NCBI GenBank assembly: GCA_030523805.1
Contig: JAUNHS010000038.1
Coordinates: 1-14,966, forward strand
Direction: 5' to 3'
Length of the DNA: 14,966 bases
Source: Acinetobacter sp.
Lineage (GTDB): Bacteria; Pseudomonadota; Gammaproteobacteria; Pseudomonadales; Moraxellaceae
Shown here: in pieces, positions 7,307-14,566 of the stretch
Position numbering within the stretch: position 1 is the stretch's first letter
Layout of the letters: every line of letters begins with the position of its first letter
Program-made: the position numbers and the translations under genes
Notes under the pieces: model-generated
Seen by the model: only the letters and a program-made list of their open reading frames with translations
Databases searched by the model: none
What the model was told of the DNA's origin: nothing

Positions 7307-7335
7307 AGCATGGCATGATACGATGTATAGGTCAA
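7307..7335 (-). promoter_or_regulatory. Possible promoter of the crotonase gene
   Basis: On the minus strand TTGACC (7335-7330) is followed after 17 bp by CATGCT (7312-7307), preceded by TG in the extended -10 position. The -35 is good, the -10 poor. It lies just after the terminator of the upstream mutase gene, where an independent promoter is expected. Confidence 0.35.
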
Positions 7336-7336
7336 T

Positions 7337-7366
7337 AAAAAATCCTGCACAAAGACAGGATTTTTA
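7337..7366 (-). terminator. Terminator after manB
   Basis: A hairpin of AAAAAATCCTG and CAGGATTTTT with an 8-nt loop (7348-7355) follows the mutase stop by about 20 nt on the minus strand and ends in a T-run in that direction. The stem core AATCCTG is the same as in the leuB terminator. Confidence 0.85.
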
Positions 7367-7387
7367 GTGTGTTTCCAAGTCGCAAAA

Positions 7388-8800
7388 TTATTTAGCTTGG
7401 TCAGCTTGGATTAATGCCGTTAATTCATCTACATAATCTTGCATTGGGCGTGTAGCCGCTGATTGACGACTTTCAATATTTAAACGTAATAATGGCTCAG
7501 TATTAGATGCACGAATGTTTAAACGCCAATGACCAAAATCTAAACTCACACCATCAGTACGGTCAATGCTTGGATTTTTTGCTTGATAATGGTCAAAAAT
7601 GCGTTGAATTGTCGCTTGGCTATCAGCAACTTTAAAGTTAATTTCGCCACTGCATGGGAATTTTGCAATCATTTCTTCCACCAATGATGATAACGATTGC
7701 CCTGTTTCAGACAATAACATCACCACCAATAACCATGGAATCATGCCACTATCGCAATAAGCAAAATCACGGAAATAGTGATGTGCTGACATTTCGCCAC
7801 CATAAATGGCATTTTGCTCACGCATCGCTTCTTTGATGAATGAATGCCCTGATTTTGATTGTACCGCCTGCCCTTGATAGCGTTCTACCACGTCCAACGT
7901 ATTCCACACTAAGCGTGGGTCATGCACGATTTTTTCATTTGGCTTTTGCAATAAAAAGGCTTGAGCCAAGAGACCAACGATATAATAACCTTCAATAAAT
8001 TGCCCTTTTTCATCAAACAAGAAGCAACGGTCAAAATCGCCGTCCCATGCAATGCCCATATCTGCACCGTGTTCAAGCACTGCTTGTGATGTGCTGGCAC
8101 GATTTTCCACCAAAATCGGATTTGGAATACCATTTGGGAATGTGCCATCAGCTTCATGATGAATTTTGATAAATTCCACAGGCACGTTGAGCTGTTGGAA
8201 ACGGTATTCAATTTCATCAATCACATGACCTGCGGCACCATTGCCTGCATTGACCACCAATTTTAAAGGGCGAATGCTTTTCGGTTTGATGTAGCTTAAT
8301 AAATGCTCAACAAATTCGGCAAGTAAATTAATCTTTTGTGTTTGCCCTTGTTTGCTGGCTGGGCTAAACTCAGCTGATTCGGCAATGCGTTGGATTTCTT
8401 TTAAACCTGTTTCGCTACTAATTGGGCGAGCCATTTCTCGTACCAATTTCATGCCGTTGTAATTCATTGGATTGTGGCTTGCTGTGATTTCAATGCCGCC
8501 TTGTACATTTAAATGAAAGGCTGCAAAATACACTTCTTCCGTGCCTGTCATGCCTAAATCTAGGACATCAACCCCTGCATCATTCAAGCCTTGAATGGTC
8601 GCTTGTTTTAAACTTTCGCTGCTTAAACGTACGTCGCAACCAACCACGACTTTTTGTGGTTGATACAGCTGACCATAGGCACGACCAATACGGTAAGCAA
8701 TTTCTTCATTGAGTTCTGTGCCAAGTTCACCACGAATATCGTAGGCTTTGAAGCAGGTATATTGTGCTGCTTGGAATTGGGTATAAGAGTGTACGCTCAT
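7388..8800 (-). CDS. manB: Phosphomannomutase (ManB/CpsG type)
   Basis: A 470-residue alpha-D-phosphohexomutase that interconverts mannose-6-phosphate and mannose-1-phosphate (possibly also the glucose forms), feeding GDP-mannose or related precursors for surface polysaccharide. It resembles E. coli CpsG along its length. Motifs are FKAYDIRG (17-24), the phosphoserine loop TASHNP with Ser108, the metal loop DGDFDR (253-258), the sugar-binding GEMSAH (335-340) and the phosphate-binding RASNTEP (430-436). ATG 8800 was chosen because homology begins soon after it. A longer frame reaching 8911 would overlap the divergent ktrA start and adds unrelated hydrophobic sequence. A good Shine-Dalgarno is not visible. 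ManB versus AlgC naming is by similarity, and bifunctionality is possible. Confidence 0.93.
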   Translation of the reverse strand: MSVHSYTQFQAAQYTCFKAYDIRGELGTELNEEIAYRIGRAYGQLYQPQKVVVGCDVRLSSESLKQATIQGLNDAGVDVLDLGMTGTEEVYFAAFHLNVQGGIEITASHNPMNYNGMKLVREMARPISSETGLKEIQRIAESAEFSPASKQGQTQKINLLAEFVEHLLSYIKPKSIRPLKLVVNAGNGAAGHVIDEIEYRFQQLNVPVEFIKIHHEADGTFPNGIPNPILVENRASTSQAVLEHGADMGIAWDGDFDRCFLFDEKGQFIEGYYIVGLLAQAFLLQKPNEKIVHDPRLVWNTLDVVERYQGQAVQSKSGHSFIKEAMREQNAIYGGEMSAHHYFRDFAYCDSGMIPWLLVVMLLSETGQSLSSLVEEMIAKFPCSGEINFKVADSQATIQRIFDHYQAKNPSIDRTDGVSLDFGHWRLNIRASNTEPLLRLNIESRQSAATRPMQDYVDELTALIQADQAK

Positions 8801-8834
8801 TGTTGTGCTGTCTATCAATAAAAATAATGAGCAT

Positions 8835-8868
8835 AGTATAACGCTTTTTAGCGATAAAATGTTATGAT
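8835..8868. promoter_or_regulatory. Divergent promoter region manB/ktrA
   Basis: The 102-bp gap holds TATACT on the minus strand (8840-8835), a -10 for manB without an obvious -35. On the plus strand there is an extended -10, TGT-TATGAT (8860-8868), for ktrA, also with a poor -35. The two face away from each other. Confidence 0.45.
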
Positions 8869-8902
8869 AATAGCCACTTATTCGTAACAAGTGAGTAAAT
8901 AA

Positions 8903-9553
8903 ATGGCTCAATTTGCCGTAATTGGTTTAGGTAGCTTTGGGGGAACGGTTGCACGGCAGCTGGTTCATTTGGGGCATGATGTCTTAGGCATTGATCATAT
9001 TAAAAAGCACGTAGAAGATTTTTCAGAAATTCTCACCTGTGCGGTAATTGCCGATGCCAGCGATGAATCGGTATTAAGCGAATTGCAATTGCAAAATTAT
9101 GAAGCAGTTGTCGTTGCCATTGGTGAAGATATTGAAGCAAGTATTCTTTGCGTATTGCACCTAAAAAATATGGGTGTGAAAAAAATATGGGGTGCAGCTA
9201 AAACACAAGCTCACCACATGATTTTGTCGCATTTGAGTGTAGATAAAATTATTCATCCAGAGCAAGATATGGGCGTGCGTATTGCCAATGCCTTGAACTA
9301 TCCGATTGTTCGTCGTTATATGGCATTGGGTGATGATCATTTTATCGTCAAAATTAAAGTGCCACCACCACTCACAGGTTTAAATTTGCGAGAATTAATT
9401 CGCCAAGAAACTGCGGTCAATTTGATTTTATTTAAACGTGGCAAAGATGTTTATAAAACCATTGCTGATGATTTAATCTTACAAGAAGATGATATTTTAG
9501 TCATTGAAGGTTTTATTCACGATTTGAAAAAACTATATCATAAATATCTATGA
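8903..9553 (+). CDS. ktrA: K+ uptake regulatory subunit (KtrA/TrkA-type RCK)
   Basis: A 216-residue cytoplasmic nucleotide-binding subunit of a potassium transporter. The RCK-N Rossmann fold shows GLGSFG (8-13) and the acidic end of beta-2 in GID (Asp31), with ADASDE (50-55). The RCK-C domain follows from about residue 135. One RCK-N/RCK-C pair and about 220 residues match KtrA; E. coli TrkA has two such pairs in about 458 residues. Such subunits bind ATP/ADP or NAD(H) and gate the membrane subunit. The stop overlaps the next gene's start (ATGA), so the two are co-translated. AAGTGAG precedes ATG 8903. Confidence 0.93.
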   Translation: MAQFAVIGLGSFGGTVARQLVHLGHDVLGIDHIKKHVEDFSEILTCAVIADASDESVLSELQLQNYEAVVVAIGEDIEASILCVLHLKNMGVKKIWGAAKTQAHHMILSHLSVDKIIHPEQDMGVRIANALNYPIVRRYMALGDDHFIVKIKVPPPLTGLNLRELIRQETAVNLILFKRGKDVYKTIADDLILQEDDILVIEGFIHDLKKLYHKYL

Positions 9554-10896
9554 AGCATTTATTTGTTCAAAAACGCAAAGTAAATTTAAGCCCGCCCAGT
9601 TTATTGGCATTAGGTTTTTTATTTTGTATTTTTTGTGGTAGCGTATTATTAAAATCGCCGTGGGCATTAGCCGCACATCAGCATCCAATTTCATGGGTAG
9701 ATGCCTTTTTTACCACCGTGTCTGCTGTTACCATTACAGGGCTTTCGGTCGTTAATATTGGAGAAACCTTTAATTTATTTGGGCAGGTAGTGATTTTAAT
9801 TTTACTACAAATTGGTGGTATTGGTTTTATGACCTTTGCCATTTTGGCTGTGTTGAGTTTTTCTAGTAAAGTCGCATTAAAACAACAGCTTATGGCACAA
9901 GATAGCTTGGGGCAAACCAGTTTGTCCAAAGTCGGTTTTGTAGCAAAAGGCGTATTTTTTTATACCTTATTTTTTGAATTTGTGGGTTTTATTGTTTTAT
10001 CCTTGATTTGGTCGCAATATTATCCTATTCAAGATGCCATGTATTATGCTTTATTTTATAGCGTATCGGCATTTAATAATGCAGGATTTTCATTATTTAG
10101 TGATAGTTTAGTGAGTACAGTTTATACACCATTTTTATTTTTAACCATTAGTTTATTATATATGATTGGTGGTTTAGGATTTTTGGTATTAATTGATATT
10201 AAACGTCATAAAAGTTGGAAAAAATTATCTACCAATAGTAAAGTGATTTTATTTGGTACGTTAATGATTAATATCATTGCGTTTTTATTAATGTGGATTT
10301 TAGAAGCCAATAATCCAAAAACTTTGGGGCAAATGGCATGGACGGATCAAGCCATTCACGCATGGTTTCAGGCAACTGTGCCACGCTCGGCAGGTTTCAA
10401 TAGTGTGCATATTGGTGAAATGACGCAAGCATCAAGTTTTTTAACGATGTTGTTGATGTTTATCGGTGGTGGCTCGTTGAGTACTGCAGGGGGCATTAAA
10501 ATTGGTACATTCGTTATTTTATGCTTGAGTACCATTGCCTTTTTAAGACGGCAAGATGAAGTTTATATTTTTAAACACGCCATTTCGCAAAATACTATTT
10601 TAAAAGCTCTAGCCGTTACGCTGATTACTTGTATTTTAATTTGTATCGGGATTTTTGTGATTTTGATTTTTGAACCGAAAATCCGTTTTTTAGATTTGGT
10701 GTTTGAAGTCGTTTCTGCGGCGTGTACGGTGGGATTGTCCCGTGGTGTTACAGGGCAACTTTCCGATGTGAGTTTGATGATTTTGATGTTGCTCATGTTT
10801 GCAGGGCGATTAGGGCCTTTGACCTTGGCATATCTACTGGCAACGCCACGCAAAAGCCGTGTTAAACACGCTGCGGCAGATATTCAAATCGGTTAA
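9550..10896 (+). CDS. ktrB: K+ transporter membrane subunit (KtrB/TrkH family)
   Basis: A 448-residue integral inner-membrane K+ translocating subunit. It carries four selectivity-filter-like P-loops: TITGL (61-65), NNAGFS (176-181), RSAGFN (279-284) and CTVGLS (392-397), each with the single conserved glycine. It also has the glycine-rich gating loop GGGSLSTAGGIKIGT (307-320) typical of KtrB/TrkH. Several hydrophobic helices surround each loop. Length and the partner KtrA favour the Ktr type, usually Na+-dependent, over the longer TrkH. The ATG overlaps the ktrA stop. Confidence 0.94.
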   Translation: MKHLFVQKRKVNLSPPSLLALGFLFCIFCGSVLLKSPWALAAHQHPISWVDAFFTTVSAVTITGLSVVNIGETFNLFGQVVILILLQIGGIGFMTFAILAVLSFSSKVALKQQLMAQDSLGQTSLSKVGFVAKGVFFYTLFFEFVGFIVLSLIWSQYYPIQDAMYYALFYSVSAFNNAGFSLFSDSLVSTVYTPFLFLTISLLYMIGGLGFLVLIDIKRHKSWKKLSTNSKVILFGTLMINIIAFLLMWILEANNPKTLGQMAWTDQAIHAWFQATVPRSAGFNSVHIGEMTQASSFLTMLLMFIGGGSLSTAGGIKIGTFVILCLSTIAFLRRQDEVYIFKHAISQNTILKALAVTLITCILICIGIFVILIFEPKIRFLDLVFEVVSAACTVGLSRGVTGQLSDVSLMILMLLMFAGRLGPLTLAYLLATPRKSRVKHAAADIQIG

Positions 10897-10905
10897 AATG
10901 ATGGG

Positions 10906-10941
10906 TGTATCGTATGGAATTTTCACCATGCGATACATTTT
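10906..10941 (+). terminator. Terminator after ktrAB
   Basis: TGTATCGTATGG (10906-10917) pairs with CCATGCGATACA (10926-10937), twelve base pairs with one G-U pair, around an 8-nt loop, followed by TTTT. It sits 10 nt after the ktrB stop. Confidence 0.75.
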
Positions 10942-11045
10942 GTCATGCAAAAGTCTAAAAGAAAAATCAACCGATTCTCTTTATTTTAAAAAAGCCTTCA
11001 TATAGAATAAAATGTATATTAAACAACAAAATACAGGTGTATAAC

Positions 11046-11663
11046 ATGGGAACAGCCGCTCAAATCCAAATTTTTGCCTTATTCTTTTCATTGCTCAATC
11101 CATTTCTGATGAGTATGTATATGATAGGCATGATTCGTAATACCGATGCAAAAATTTTCAATAAAGCTCTTATTCAAGGGAGTTTGATTTCATTGGTAGT
11201 ATTCGTGCTGTTTGCGTGGGGTGGGGAGTCTATTTTTAATCACTACCTGAAAGTACGCTTTGAAGCCTTTCAAATTTTTGGTGGCATTATCTTTTTAGTG
11301 ATTGGCTATCGCTATGTATTTGAAGGGGCGGAAACGATTGGAGCAATGCGTGGTGCTCCTGAACATTTGGCTTCTACCATTGCCATGCCGTACATTATTG
11401 GGCCAGGGACGATTAGTGCAGCCGTGGTTACAGGGGTAACTTTGCCGATTGTTGAAGGTGCTGTGGTGATTGGTATTACCTTGTTATTATCTTGTTTATT
11501 ATTGATTTTAATGAAATTTTTGCATGACAACTTGGTGGAAAAATATTCTAAATATGTGGATCGTTATGTAGATATTATGGGGCGTTTGGCATCGCTATTG
11601 ATTGGTACGATTGCAGTCAATATGATTATTACAGGGATTTTAGGTGTAGTGAATGGTGGCTAA
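11046..11663 (+). CDS. MarC-family integral membrane protein
   Basis: A 205-residue inner-membrane protein of the MarC (UPF0056) family with about six hydrophobic segments. Family signs are the N-terminal FSLLNPF (14-20) and the duplicated second half with AMPYIIGPGTIS (113-124), plus a charged loop near 93-108. Function in the family is not established; early links of MarC to antibiotic resistance were not upheld. ATG 11046 was chosen over GTG 11037 because AGG at 11035-11037 is its ribosome site. It appears to be transcribed on its own, after the ktrAB terminator and convergent with the next gene. The 49-bp gap to that gene has no clear terminator. Confidence 0.88.
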   Translation: MGTAAQIQIFALFFSLLNPFLMSMYMIGMIRNTDAKIFNKALIQGSLISLVVFVLFAWGGESIFNHYLKVRFEAFQIFGGIIFLVIGYRYVFEGAETIGAMRGAPEHLASTIAMPYIIGPGTISAAVVTGVTLPIVEGAVVIGITLLLSCLLLILMKFLHDNLVEKYSKYVDRYVDIMGRLASLLIGTIAVNMIITGILGVVNGG

Positions 11664-11712
11664 TCATTCAAGATGAGCAAAATGTTGGATTGCTTGGTGT
11701 TTCAGTGCTATT

Positions 11713-12303
11713 TTAAGTGTTGTATGGTGGCGTGCGAATAGGCAAATGTGCAAGATGTGCCACGACTTCATGCTCGCTCAGCAAATGACCAAAACGGTCA
11801 AATCCAACATTTAACAATCTCCCTTCTACTGGGGCAATGTGTCTGTGTAAATGTCCATACAGCATAAATGCCCCACGATACATATTGTTCCACTCATAAA
11901 TAGGGTAGTGGAATAAAACCGTTGGCACAGTTTGAATGGTGATTTCTAAATAGCTTTGTATGCTAGATAGATAGGGATTGCCATCAGCTTTTTTCTCTTG
12001 TAATAATTCCTGTTGTATAGTGAGTAACTGATCATCATGATTGCCATAAATGAAATGGTGCTGACCATTTAAGCGACCTAAAATTTTTTTGCTTTGAGCC
12101 ACGTCCTTATGAAATGAGAAATCGCCTAAATTGTAAACAATATCGTGTGGTGAAACTTGTTGATTCCACAGTTGTATCAGTGCCTGATCCATTTGCTCTA
12201 CACTGGTATAGGGGCGATATTCTGGTGCATAACGTAAAATGTTTTTATGCCCAAAATGTAAGTCCGATGTAAAAAAGATACGTTGGAAGTGATTGGTTTG
12301 CAT
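11713..12303 (-). CDS. Calcineurin-like metallophosphoesterase
   Basis: A 196-residue cytoplasmic metallophosphoesterase with the complete metal-binding set: Asp14 and His16 (SDLHFGH), Gly60-Asp61 (NLGDFSFH), GNHD (87-90), His132 (FHYP) and GHLH (150-153). The substrate is unknown; phosphodiesters such as cyclic nucleotides or sugar-phosphate compounds are possible. The frame is open up to 12507, overlapping the acetyltransferase. ATG 12303 was chosen because the phosphoesterase fold begins at residue 8 and GGCGGA precedes it. A stronger AAGGAG lies further upstream, without a well-placed ATG. It is 97 nt downstream of the acetyltransferase on the same strand, so the two may share a transcript. 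Confidence 0.85.
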   Translation of the reverse strand: MQTNHFQRIFFTSDLHFGHKNILRYAPEYRPYTSVEQMDQALIQLWNQQVSPHDIVYNLGDFSFHKDVAQSKKILGRLNGQHHFIYGNHDDQLLTIQQELLQEKKADGNPYLSSIQSYLEITIQTVPTVLFHYPIYEWNNMYRGAFMLYGHLHRHIAPVEGRLLNVGFDRFGHLLSEHEVVAHLAHLPIRTPPYNT

Positions 12304-12400
12304 GGTGTCCGCCAAAATAAAATAGTTTTCTCCTTGCCTTATTTTAGGGTAAAAATCGTGGGTTGCAAACGTTGATTGTTCATTGCTATGATGAATGAAT

Positions 12401-12928
12401 TTATTCCATTTCTCTTGCAATGAGCCGATTATACCCCACCACCAAATGATTATCTGGCACATCTTGTGTAACGACTGCATTTGCACCAATAATGCAATTT
12501 TTACCAATCACAACATTGCCCAAAATTTTCGCCCCTGCACAAAGCACGGTATTTTCCCCAACAATTTGTGAGCAAGCCACACCACGATGATGACCGTCAA
12601 AATTCACTGCACCTAAGGTTACATTTTGCAAAATGGTTACGCCATCTTTCAACACTGCACCGCCGCCAATAATAATTCCTGTCGGGTGTCTAAAATGCAC
12701 ATTGCCCAATGTACAACTTGGCACAATATCGCACGCATATTTTTTGCGTGTCATTTTACGGTAGTGAGCAATGCGTAAATCTAGCCATAATGCCTTAAAA
12801 CTATGTGGTGAACATTGCTGACGTAATCGCCAATAATGCTGCATTTTAGCAATATCTTGATATAGGTTGGCATCTAAAAAGAGATAACGTTTTACCCAAT
12901 GTTGTATAAATTGGGGTAAACGTTGCAA
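12401..12928 (-). CDS. CysE-type O-acetyltransferase, likely phase-variable
   Basis: A left-handed beta-helix acetyltransferase related to serine acetyltransferase. Hexapeptide repeats run from about residue 66 to 165 (TGIIIG, VTILQNVTLG, AGAKILG, IGKNCIIG, IGANAVV). His81 in FRHPTGIIIG aligns with the CysE catalytic His. The N-terminal region is much shorter than in true CysE, and the neighbours are a glycosyltransferase and, further off, ManB, so a sugar O-acetyltransferase (compare WcaB) is more likely than cysteine synthesis. The coordinates begin at an in-frame TTG (12928), the only conventional start codon before ATG 12844, and it has no usable Shine-Dalgarno. The frame continues upstream without a stop into the ACAGC tandem repeat; ATG 12998 beyond it has GGA-type spacing but is one base out of frame. 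With one more repeat unit the protein would be 200 residues. In this copy it is probably switched off or poorly translated. Confidence 0.82.
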   Translation of the reverse strand: MQRLPQFIQHWVKRYLFLDANLYQDIAKMQHYWRLRQQCSPHSFKALWLDLRIAHYRKMTRKKYACDIVPSCTLGNVHFRHPTGIIIGGGAVLKDGVTILQNVTLGAVNFDGHHRGVACSQIVGENTVLCAGAKILGNVVIGKNCIIGANAVVTQDVPDNHLVVGYNRLIAREME

Positions 12929-12935
12929 AGCCTTG

Positions 12936-12998
12936 TTATTGTACTGCGGAATGTTTAAAATTTGCTGTGCTGTGCTGTGCTGTGCTGTGTGCTGTCAT
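12936..12998 (-). CDS. Out-of-frame start (OFF-phase) peptide of the acetyltransferase
   Basis: ATG 12998 on the minus strand, preceded by CGGACAGACG, opens a 20-codon frame that runs through the ACAGC repeat and stops at TAA 12936. The distance from this ATG to the acetyltransferase codon at 12928 is 70 nt (remainder 1 on division by 3). One added 5-nt unit makes it 75, and two lost units make it 60; both join the frames. This short peptide is therefore best read as the OFF-phase product. Confidence 0.55.
   Translation of the reverse strand: MTAHSTAQHSTANFKHSAVQ
12964..12988. repeat. Pentanucleotide tandem repeat, five GCTGT/ACAGC units
   Basis: There are five perfect GCTGT units at 12964-12988 (ACAGC on the coding minus strand), then GT and a sixth unit at 12991-12995 next to the ATG. 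The total tract is 32 bp. A unit length not divisible by three, within the 5' end of a surface-modification gene, is the pattern of slipped-strand phase variation. Confidence 0.95.
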
Positions 12999-13029
12999 CG
13001 TCTGTCCGTTTAAAATCAATGTCAAACTG

Positions 13030-13106
13030 ATTTTAGCTTATTTTTCAGCATTAGCACAATAAACATACACGTTTTTTATGCGAAGAACAGCACAAAATGC
13101 TAAAAT
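13030..13106. promoter_or_regulatory. Divergent promoter region, acetyltransferase and GT8 gene
   Basis: On the minus strand TTGTGC (13059-13054), an 18-bp spacer and TAAAAT (13035-13030) make a plausible acetyltransferase promoter. On the plus strand TAAAAT (13101-13106) could serve the glycosyltransferase, but its -35 is weak. The two -10s lie in an inverted repeat, ATTTTAGC (13030-13037) and GCTAAAAT (13099-13106). Confidence 0.4.
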
Positions 13107-13135
13107 AAAGCAATTTCCAACATTCCGAGCAAACA

Positions 13136-14071
13136 ATGACCCAAACACTCGCCATCGCCATTTGCCTAGACAAAAACTACCTACAACCAGCCGAAACGCT
13201 GCTCAAATCACTGTCGTATCACAACAAAAACGTGAAAATCTACGCCCTGCACACCGACGTGCCAGCAGAATGGTTTTCGCAAATTCAAGCCAACATCGCA
13301 CCGCTTGCCAACCAAATCATCGCCGTGCATTTGCATAGCGACAATCCCAAAGTGCAAGCCATCAACGCACGCCTAGCCAGTTTGGATTTGCCGCCTGTGC
13401 CAGCCTTGTTTGGGCAATTTCAATCGGAAAATGACATTCGCCACGACATTACGCAGACGGCATATTATCGCTTGCTGTTGCCTGAATTGATTGATGAACA
13501 TCGTTTGGTCTATTTGGATTGCGATATGCTGATTAACGGTTCAATTCAATCGTTTAACGACGTGGATTTGGGCGATAAAGTGATTGCGGCGATTGACGAT
13601 TTTGCCATCAAAATTCAAGGCGATTATGGCTATTTGGTACAAGAAAACGACCCGATTTATCAGCAATTTTGCCGTTTTAAAGGCGGATTATTTGAAGAAT
13701 ATTTCAACTCTGGCGTGTTGTTGATAGACGCAAAAGCGTGGCGTGAACAGGGCATTTGCTTTGATTTGCTGCACTTTGTGAAAATGCGATGCAATTTTAG
13801 ACACCACGACCAAGATATTTTGAATTTTTATTTTTACAAAAATTGGTTGCCGTTGTCGCATTTTTTCAATTTACAAATTGAAGCCTTGTGGCGTAATCAA
13901 GTGCCTGTACAGTCTGTGCCGACGATTATTCATTTCACGGGCATACAAAAGCCGTGGTTGGAGCAATATGCGAGCTTGACGGAGTTTCATAATTATTACC
14001 ACGTTTATCAGCAAATGACGTGGGACGATGTGCGAGAGCAACGCTTAAAAGTCATCAACGAGCTAACATAA
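13136..14071 (+). CDS. GT8-family glycosyltransferase (LgtC-like)
   Basis: A 311-residue retaining glycosyltransferase of family GT8, likely adding a galactose or glucose to lipooligosaccharide at the cytoplasmic face of the inner membrane. Motifs in order are the nucleotide-sugar N-terminal strand (AIAICLDKNYL), the metal-binding D-x-D in YLDCDML (128-130), FNSGVLLID (190-198), HHDQDILN (223-230) and the C-terminal IIHFTGIQKPW (264-274) typical of LgtC/GspA-like enzymes. There is no signal peptide. ATG 13136 has only a weak ribosome site. The 5' third uses many C-ending codons (AAC, CAC, GCC), while the 3' part returns to the T/G-ending style of its neighbours, so the gene may be a mosaic. 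It is divergent from the phase-variable acetyltransferase. Donor and acceptor sugars are not predictable. Confidence 0.9.
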   Translation: MTQTLAIAICLDKNYLQPAETLLKSLSYHNKNVKIYALHTDVPAEWFSQIQANIAPLANQIIAVHLHSDNPKVQAINARLASLDLPPVPALFGQFQSENDIRHDITQTAYYRLLLPELIDEHRLVYLDCDMLINGSIQSFNDVDLGDKVIAAIDDFAIKIQGDYGYLVQENDPIYQQFCRFKGGLFEEYFNSGVLLIDAKAWREQGICFDLLHFVKMRCNFRHHDQDILNFYFYKNWLPLSHFFNLQIEALWRNQVPVQSVPTIIHFTGIQKPWLEQYASLTEFHNYYHVYQQMTWDDVREQRLKVINELT

Positions 14072-14101
14072 ATGTGTTGATGATGTGTTAGGGTGTAGCA
14101 A

Positions 14102-14518
14102 ATGATAGAGCAAGCCATGCACAAAAGAACTTTGACAACACGTGCAGATGTGGAATTTTTAGTCAATCAATTTTATGCTGTGGCACGGCAAGATGCGGAG
14201 ATTGGCGATTTATTCCGTATGATTGCCGATGAGCAATGGCCGCAACATTTGCAAACGATTTATCGTTTTTGGGCATCTCTTTTGCTGGGTGAAAAAAGTT
14301 ATTATGGCAATCCTAAACAAGTGCATTGGGATTTGTTGCAAAAGCAAGCGATGACGGAAGCACATTTTGAGCGATGGTTGGCGATTTGGACAGCAACGGT
14401 GGAGCAGTATTTTACTGGCGAACGTGCCGATGAAGCGATTTTTAGAGCAAAAACCATTAAAACCATCATGGTTAAGCGATTGTTTTATAAGCAGAATGGG
14501 GACTTGTTGTCATCTTGA
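14102..14518 (+). CDS. Group III truncated haemoglobin
   Basis: A 138-residue haem protein of the truncated haemoglobin group III (P) type. Features are FYAVARQD with Tyr25 at the B10 position, WPQHL (46-50), FWASLLLG (56-63), the group III stretch YYGNPKQVHWDLL (67-79), and HFERWLAIW (88-96), where His88 is the likely proximal haem ligand. Roles suggested for this group are redox or nitric-oxide/peroxide chemistry rather than oxygen storage. AGGG lies 8 nt before ATG 14102; a second ATG at 14117 is possible. It is 30 nt after the glycosyltransferase stop and may be co-transcribed with it. Confidence 0.9.
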   Translation: MIEQAMHKRTLTTRADVEFLVNQFYAVARQDAEIGDLFRMIADEQWPQHLQTIYRFWASLLLGEKSYYGNPKQVHWDLLQKQAMTEAHFERWLAIWTATVEQYFTGERADEAIFRAKTIKTIMVKRLFYKQNGDLLSS

Positions 14519-14566
14519 TGATAAAATATGCTACACTAGTCTTTTTGATTGTCTTCATGTGTGATT

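Noticed and set aside
7388..8911. N-terminal extension of the phosphomannomutase to 8911
   Set aside because: It would overlap the divergent ktrA start and promoter region, and the extra residues have no counterpart in the family.
12304..12507. N-terminal extension of the metallophosphoesterase to 12507
   Set aside because: It overlaps the acetyltransferase C-terminus in another frame, and the phosphoesterase fold starts only near 12282.
12401..12928. Assignment as serine acetyltransferase (cysE) for cysteine synthesis
   Set aside because: Lacks the long N-terminal helical domain of CysE and sits beside a glycosyltransferase behind a phase-variation repeat, which does not suit a housekeeping enzyme.
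13078..13338. Open frame of 86 codons upstream of and within the GT8 gene
   Set aside because: Overlaps the GT8 gene in another frame, with Arg-rich low-quality composition and no motif.
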